Below are positions 58,385 through 64,000 of a stretch of 64,000 nucleotides of DNA, one piece after another. Source of the stretch: Chinchilla lanigera (lineage: Eukaryota > Chordata > Mammalia > Rodentia > Chinchillidae); contig NW_004955472.1 of NCBI RefSeq assembly GCF_000276665.1, forward strand, positions 6,901,793-6,965,792, in the 5' to 3' direction. Position 1 is the first letter of the stretch; the number at the start of each line of letters is the position of its first letter. A program made the translations under genes and the position numbers. The notes under the pieces were generated by a model that had not been told where the DNA came from, did not search any database, and saw only the letters and a program-made list of their open reading frames with translations.

Positions 58385-58700
58385 CTTCAAATCTTTTCCT
58401 GCTGCAAATCTATTTTGCACACTGCATTCAGATTACTTTTTCCAAAACATAAATCTGATTGTATCACTCTTTTCCATAAACACTTTAATGGCTTGTCATT
58501 GCCCTCAGGATAAAGTGAATACAGCTTATTACAGCTTGCAAGTGCCTTGTAAATTCATTCCCTTAATTACTTCTGTAGCCTCTTTTTCCTCCTCAGTAAT
58601 TGTTCCAACCATTCTGAACTATTTTATGTTCCTTATCATATTTTCCATTGTTTCTATGTCTTTGCATGCATTCTTCCCTATGTTAGTACCATGATACATC
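58385..58700 (+). repeat. L2 LINE fragment
   Basis: Follows the L2 3' region in sense orientation: 'gcattcagattactttttcc', 'aaacataaatctgattgtatcactc', 'aatggcttgtcattgccctc', 'aggataaagtgaatacagc', 'cttgcaagtgccttgtaaattc', ending near 'tctttgcatgcattcttccc'. An ancient LINE, no coding capacity left. Confidence 0.85.
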
Positions 58701-58778
58701 TGTCCACCAAGTATAAGGGAAATATTAATGGAAAGACTACTGAAGAGCTCCTATGTTTGAACAGAAACAGCTCAATAT

Positions 58779-59140
58779 TGTATTAGCCAGCTTCCCAACA
58801 CTGTGACAAAATACCTGAGATAACCAGCTTAAAAGGAGGAAAGACTTTTGGCTCACAGGCTCAGAGCTTTCTGTCCATAGTGGCTTGGCCATGTTGCTTT
58901 GGGTCTGCAGCAACACCACACATCAAGGCAGGGAAGACTGGTACAAGAGGTCTGTTTGCTTAATGGTGGCTGGGAAGTGCAAAAAAGAGAGAGCTAGGAT
59001 CTGGTGCCCCAGTAGCCTAACTTCCTCCCTCCAGGTCCCACCTCCTAAGGGTTTCACCACCTCCCAATAGTGCCATAGTTTAAGGACCAAAACTTTAGCA
59101 TGTGGGCCTTAGAGGGACATTTAAGATCTAAATCACAACA
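58779..59140 (-). mobile_element. Solo LTR, related to the 33.4 kb family
   Basis: Starts 'tgtattagccagcttccc', then 'actgtgacaaaatacctgag', 'ttggctcacagg', 'cccacctcctaagggtttcacc', 'ctcccaatagtgcc', ending 'taaatcacaaca'. TG...CA ends. Flanking 5-mers aatat and aaatt are only similar. Immediately precedes the plus-strand L1. Confidence 0.8.
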
Positions 59141-60677
59141 AAATTAAGTTGAACTGGATTGTGATTGATTAAAAATGTTTACTCCTAAGAGCAACAAATA
59201 AAAATAAGATAAAAACATATATTAACATATCAAAGAGAAGTTGATACATAATACTAAGAAACTGAAATAAAATAGAATAGAGTAAGAAATGAGAAATGCA
59301 GGAAGAAAAAATAGACAGACACCAAACAGCAAAATGTCATTCATAAATGCATTCTAAATAGCCTTCATAAATGCAGATGTAAATGGGTTAAGCAATATAA
59401 CAAAAGGCAGAGACCATCAGACTGGATTCCATAGTGGAAACTATCCACCTGCTAGCAACAAGAGAAGCCTATTTAATTCTTTAAAAAATGTAGAATGTAA
59501 AAGTGTGGGAAAAGACAAAACATGAAGACATTACTCTTAAGAACACTCTAATGGCTATATTAATCACTTAAAATGTCACACCATGATCTATTTCCAATGA
59601 CTCATTAGCAGCTTACAGAAAATGACAGAACAAGGTACTAAGAACCCAGGATAAAAGATATCTGCTGAAGAAAAATTATTGGTGCAAGATAGGGAATCAC
59701 CAATGACAAAGCAAATAGTGTCTGTTTAGATATTTTTGAAGATCATGTTTATTACCTATTATAATTTTGGCTTTTGCTGCTAGGGAAATGTTACACTTCA
59801 GGTATGTTTTCAATGGATTATGACTAGAATAGAATTATTTGAAAATAGTTTCATCTTTACGGATTTAATAACCAGAGACTTTTTTTCTCAATGTATTAGA
59901 CCAGATTTTATCAGGTTGTCTTTGAAGTCTTATATCCAAAATGGAAACAAGCTGGTTATTTTTTACTGTTGCGTTGAGTACTGTCATTTTTGCATTTCAT
60001 AAAATTCACTCAGGTATTTCATTTCTGAAATCTAAAAAAATGAACTAAAATGAAATGAGCATAAAAATATTAACTCAAAAAATTACTTAAAGACAGCAGT
60101 ATTACTTCAGACAAGGATGACTCTTCCCAACGTAAAATATCAGGACATCAAAAACCAAATATGTGCTTAATATGAGAACATGAACATACATGAGCCAAAA
60201 CTTCTAGAAAAAATAGATAAATTAGGAAGGTAAATTCACATTCATCACTGGAAATTTTAATACATATCTGTCAGTAATTGTCAGAGGAATTTTTTAATTT
60301 GAAGATCCAAACAGCACAATCAAACACATTAACCATTATGATTTTTAAAGACTAATATACCACCAAACTGCAAATGCACATTCACTTCAAGCTCACATGA
60401 AATGGTAACCAAAATTGATCCTATGCTGATCTAATAATCAAAAATTGAGATTTTACATGGTATTTTCTTAAGTCCAACACAATTAAGAAATCAAAACACA
60501 ACACATATAGGAAAGAACTATATATTTGAAAATAAGCCGATTCAATCCTAAGCCATTTTGAGTCATAGACGGAAGCACAAACTAGAAAATATTGTTGACT
60601 GAATGATATTTTTAGACACAAAATTTATAAAATGCAGCTACAGCAATATGTGTATGTAAGGATGAAAGAATCATCTT

Positions 60678-61037
60678 CCCTATTGCTGGGACAAAAATGT
60701 ACCCACAATTTAAAGAAGATAGTTTTGGCTTGTGATTTCAGAGGTTATAGTTCATGGTCAGCTGGCTCTAGCGTACAAATGTCCTGGTGGAGGGGCGTGG
60801 TGGAGGGCAAGCTGTTCACTGCATGGTGACGAGAAGCAGAGAGACAAGGAAGATGCAAAGCGAAGGCCCCCAGTGATCACCGCCTCCAGCCGGGCCCCGC
60901 CTCCTCAGGGCACATCTAGCTACAAGCGCATCAGTGGGTTAATCCACAGTGATGTAGCACCCCTGATCTGATCACTTCCAAAAGCCCTACCTCTGAACAC
61001 GGGGAACCTTTGGGGGGCATTTGAGATCTAAGCCATA
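60678..61037 (-). mobile_element. LTR, same family as 33.4 kb, inside L1
   Basis: 'ttgctgggacaaaaatg', 'ttggcttgtgatttcagagg', 'gttcatggtcagctggctc', 'gcaagctgttcactgcatgg' and '...ttgagatctaagccataa' match the LTRs at 58.8 and 53.7 kb. The usual 'tgtcttagtta' end is lost. L1 ORF2 continues on both sides, so the LTR is younger than that L1. Confidence 0.8.
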
Positions 61038-61099
61038 AAATGCTGGTTGTAGTTTTTAAAGCTTATATTAGAGAAGAAGAAAGGTCCAAAACCATTAAT

Positions 61100-61165
61100 C
61101 TAAGAATCTACTTTAGGAAACTGAAAAAAAAAAGAAAGAAAAGAAAAAAGAAAAAGACAAAGAAA
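61100..61165. repeat. A-rich (GAAAA)n stretch in L1 ORF2
   Basis: Runs of a/g ('aaaaaaaaaagaaagaaaag') expanded within the L1 linker region; they give a Lys-rich frame (61040-61273) that is not a gene. Confidence 0.8.
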
Positions 61166-61594
61166 GCAAATCAAATCCAAAGTAAACAGAAGTTCAGAAA
61201 AAAGGATAACAAGAAAACTGTAAAAAAGGACACACAACAGAAAAATGTAGACACAATTCCTTCAAAAGTTTGATAAAACAGAAAAAAATTCCAGCTAGAC
61301 TTAGCAACAAATAGCACAACTTTCTTGCTAAGACTAGCTAGAAATACTTCGAAGAAAACAATATGCAATATAATAACCATTGTTAATTTCCTATCATCTT
61401 GTATTGAAATTCTGTATCATTTTATTGTTTTTTCTCCCTTTAAAATAAAAATAAGTAAAAATTAAAATAAATTAAATTAAAGCATCAGACAAAAAAGAAA
61501 TGAAAGAGATGACTTTTAAATCTTATAAACATTAGAAGCATAATAAGGGAAATTTTAGGACAACTTCAGATGAACAAATATGAGGGCTTAGGTC

Positions 61595-61778
61595 AATGAA
61601 ACTTTTAGACTGAGTATCCAAACTGCAACCCAAAACCTACTTCTTGCAAAGTGTCAACAAAGCAATTGTTGAATACTGGGGTTTTCATCTAGAAAAACGT
61701 GAGCTGGCATGCATGCTGACAGAGAGGACCCTGTGCACCCACTGCAGCATGTGTGTCATAGGTTGGCCAGCACTGGCT
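61595..61778 (+). mobile_element. Probable hAT-type DNA transposon fragment
   Basis: About 180 bp without L1 similarity, inside the L1. Its 3' part ('ccctgtgcacccactgcagc', 'gtcataggttggccagcactgg') resembles the ends of old mammalian hAT-Charlie elements. The flanks 'gggcttag' and 'tggcttag' could be an 8-bp target duplication with one mismatch, the size expected for hAT. The left terminal repeat is not convincing. Confidence 0.35.
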
Positions 61779-61935
61779 TAGATGAAACAGAAAAATCACT
61801 TGAACACAATTTACCAAAACTGACGTAAAAGGAAATAGAAAATTTAAATATGCTGATATCTGTTAAGGAAAGGAATTTGTACTTCAAAACATCCTCATGA
61901 TGAAAATCTGAGCTCTTGGTTACAGTGGTAATTTC

Positions 61936-62058
61936 CATTAAGTATTTTATTTTATTTTTTGTTGGTTTGTTTGGTACTGGGAATCAAACTCAGGACCTTG
62001 CGCTTGCCAGGTAGGCGCTTGTGCCACTGAGCTATATCCCTGGCCATCAAGTATTTTA
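61936..62058 (-). mobile_element. ID SINE in L1, with target duplication
   Basis: Reversed ID body 61950-62044 ('ggtactgggaatcaaactcagg...tgagctatatccctggc'). Flanked by 'cattaagtatttta' and 'catcaagtatttta', one mismatch. Confidence 0.95.
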
Positions 62059-62751
62059 GAAAGAAATAATTTTACACAAAACTGTTTTTCCTCTGAGTGT
62101 AGGAACTAAGTAAAGAAGACAACGCTCAGAACTTCTATTCCACATTGCATTGGTGGTATTATCAAATACAAAAAGATACAGAAAAGTATAAACATTGGAA
62201 AAAGTAAAAGTATATGAATGAAAGAACATTTGCTAAAGAAAATTAAAGAAGATCTAAATAAATGAACAGAATATCACCTTTACAGATTGGAAAACTCAGT
62301 GTTATTTCACTACCAATTTTCCACCTGTCTTCCTACATTATCAGCACAATTATTATTAGAATCTCAGTAGATTTTATTTCAGAAAATAACAAGCTGATAC
62401 TGAAATATATATGGAAGTTTAAATGAACTATAAGAGCCAAAAATTCTGTGAAAACAAGATAAAAGCCAGAGGATTAACATCTAATTTCTTAAACTTATTA
62501 TAAATAGCTACAGTAACCAAAATAGTTTTGTTTTTGGTAAAAGGATAAATGCATAAATTGATGGAGCCAAATAGAATCCACAAATAGTCATATGCATACA
62601 TGTAACTGGTCAACTGACTTTAGACAAATGTCCCAGGGTAATGCAATAGAGAGACAAGAGTCTTTTTCAAAACTAGTTGTCAAGGAGAACAAATTTCTGT
62701 CTGCCTCATATCATACACAAAAATTTATTCAAAATGGATCTAATACAGATC

Positions 62752-62905
62752 CACTGAGGAACAGAGCCAACAGGAAGGGATCCAGGACAAGGCACAGTGC
62801 TGAAAGGCATGCATCTGTGACCTACCCAGCGTGTGCTTCATTAATCCCCTAGGCTGCCCCCAAGCCGATCAAGTTGACAGTACAGCTTAACTGTCATAGG
62901 ACCAC
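62752..62905 (-). mobile_element. LTR fragment related to the 8.5 kb element, inside L1
   Basis: Read in reverse, the right end matches the start of the 8.5 kb element: 'tatgacagttaagctgtactg' then 'caacttgatcggcttggggg' against 'tgtgatagttaatcttgattg' and 'caacatgactggcttgggag'. Only about the first 150 bp are present. L1 ORF2 resumes at 62906. Confidence 0.6.
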
Positions 62906-63097
62906 AGACCTAAATATAAGTGATAAAATTATAAAATTTCTACAACACATACAGAAAAATATTTACTACATTAGCATAGGCCAAGATCTTGGATGGAACA
63001 GATAAAGTATAAATTATAAAAAGGAAAAATATTAAAGTGGACTTAATCAGGTTTTAAAACCTCTGGTCTTTAAACCTCACCAATAATAAATTGAAAG

Positions 63098-63290
63098 GAC
63101 ACCCTCATGTGATGGTGCACACCTGTAATCCCAGCACTCTGGAAGACTGAGTCAGGAGAATGGCGAGTTCAAGCCCAACCTGAGCAACTTAGCCAGACTT
63201 TATCTCAGAAAAAAAAAAAAAAAAAAAAAGGCTGGATGTAATTCAATATGAAGACTGTGGATTCAATCCCCATTACTGAAAACAAAGGGG
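63098..63290 (+). mobile_element. B1-ID dimer SINE (B1-dID type)
   Basis: Left monomer: 'atggtgcacacctgtaatcccagc', 'agactgagtcaggagaatgg', 'ctgagcaacttagccagac', then a 20-base A-run. Right monomer: 'ggctggatgtaattcaatatg' and 'gattcaatccccattactg', a decayed ID. Such B1+ID dimers are typical of certain non-murid rodent lineages. Inserted in the old plus-strand L1. Confidence 0.88.
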
Positions 63291-63749
63291 TCGATGAAAA
63301 GGTAACCCAAAACTTAGCAGAAAATATTCATAATAAATATATAATAAAGATTTGATATTTAGAATATGTGCATAATTTGACATCTCCATAATAAAATATA
63401 AACCAATAAAAAACAAAATACTAACCATCAGAGTTACCAAAAAAAATCTGTGCAAATGAACAATAATAACAGAAAAGGATGTTTGCTTCGTTAGTTGTCA
63501 GGATAATACAGACTCACCAGACTGGCTAGTGTAAAAGACTGACAATATCCATGCTGAGGGTTTGGAGAGCCCTAACACACTCATCCTTCCTAGCTGGAAG
63601 GCTGAATGATGCCATCACTTTGGGCAAAGATTTGCTTCTTATAAATACTAAGTATATTGCTACCCTGTAACACAATTTTATGCATATTTTTATGTACATT
63701 CATACACAAAAATGAGAGTATATATAACAATTTCATCTCATGTAAATTT

Positions 63750-64000
63750 TATAGTATATTGGTGACATTGTGTTTTATTTTATGTCTAGAGCATAATTTA
63801 CATAACTAAGTTTCCTGTTGCAGTTTTTCAGTTTTCTTCCACTGTAGACAAATCAGTAGCAAACATATGAGTTCATTGGTTCAATTATTTCTTAATGATT
63901 CACTTCTAGAAGTTGAAACTGTGCTCTAATGGCTGAACGTATTAAAATCGATATATTTAAATTAAGCCTATCAATCCACCTCCTCATTGTTGTGTTTGAA
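63750..64000. other. Unassigned AT-rich end of window
   Basis: No repeat or gene recognised; the L1 3' limit is fuzzy. Confidence 0.35.

Larger units (their letters stand above)
59160..63745 (+). mobile_element. Old plus-strand L1 (ORF2), multiply interrupted
   Basis: The only L1 in plus orientation. 59.19-60.66 kb covers the endonuclease region ('gtaaatgggttaagcaatataac', 'catcagactggattccatag', 'caacaagagaagcc'). 61.04-61.6 kb the linker to reverse transcriptase ('gcttatattagagaagaagaaagg'). 61.78-61.93 and 62.06-63.1 kb downstream ORF2 ('taaatagctacagtaaccaaaatag', 'tttattcaaaatggatctaa'). 63.3-63.7 kb the 3' part of ORF2. Very decayed. Broken by an LTR, a probable DNA transposon, an ID, an LTR fragment and a B1-ID dimer. 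Confidence 0.8.

Noticed and set aside
1..64000. CRISPR arrays, bacterial operons, phage or plasmid features
   Set aside because: No regularly spaced repeats with unique spacers, no dense coding; SINE, LINE and LTR content shows a rodent nuclear genome.

Overview
This is vertebrate nuclear DNA from a rodent. The evidence is retroelements: ID-type SINEs (tRNA-derived, with a recognisable 'ggggctggggatttagctcag' start), 7SL-derived B1 elements, and one composite B1+ID dimer near 63.1 kb. A dimer of this kind, together with the ID variant, points away from mouse and rat towards a lineage such as squirrels, dormice or beavers. That placement is inference; I cannot name the species. I see no complete protein-coding gene, no rRNA or tRNA gene and no CRISPR array. 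Almost every open reading frame is either chance or a relic of LINE-1.

Layout. 0-14.5 kb is mostly single-copy AT-rich sequence with many old MIR SINEs, three LTRs (about 7.2, 8.5 and 9.5 kb) and three young-looking ID insertions. 14.5-20.4 kb is an ancient, nearly full-length minus-strand L1. 20.4-27.6 kb is low-density sequence with two L1 3'-end fragments, an LTR relic, IDs and MIRs. 27.6-32.7 kb is a second long minus-strand L1. 32.7-34.6 kb is quiet apart from one clean solo LTR with a 5-bp target duplication. 34.6-53.1 kb is an almost continuous pile of minus-strand L1 copies (four elements, one with a nested fragment). The last copy, 46.86-53.14 kb, is the best preserved and has a 5' end built of roughly 75-bp tandem units. 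53.1-59.1 kb is mostly single-copy, with two LTRs, an ID, a MIR and an L2 fragment. 59.1-63.75 kb is an old plus-strand L1 broken by an LTR, a probable DNA transposon, an ID, an LTR fragment and the B1-ID dimer.

Points of interest. Several L1 copies carry short pieces of foreign or displaced sequence without poly(A) tails: a 262-bp in-frame piece of a beta-TrCP (BTRC-like) WD40 coding sequence at 38.66 kb, an unidentified coding-like piece at 45.55 kb, a 66-bp copy of L1 sequence from 0.7 kb away flanked by a 16-bp duplication at 28.8 kb, and a roughly 38-bp copy of distant L1 sequence at 17.57 kb. Together they look like templated repair patches. Nine of ten L1 segments and eight of nine LTRs lie on the minus strand, while IDs are evenly split. 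This is the bias expected inside an intron of a plus-strand gene. A weak candidate terminal exon on the plus strand lies at 53,498. All family names are from memory of consensus sequences and could be confirmed by a repeat-library search.
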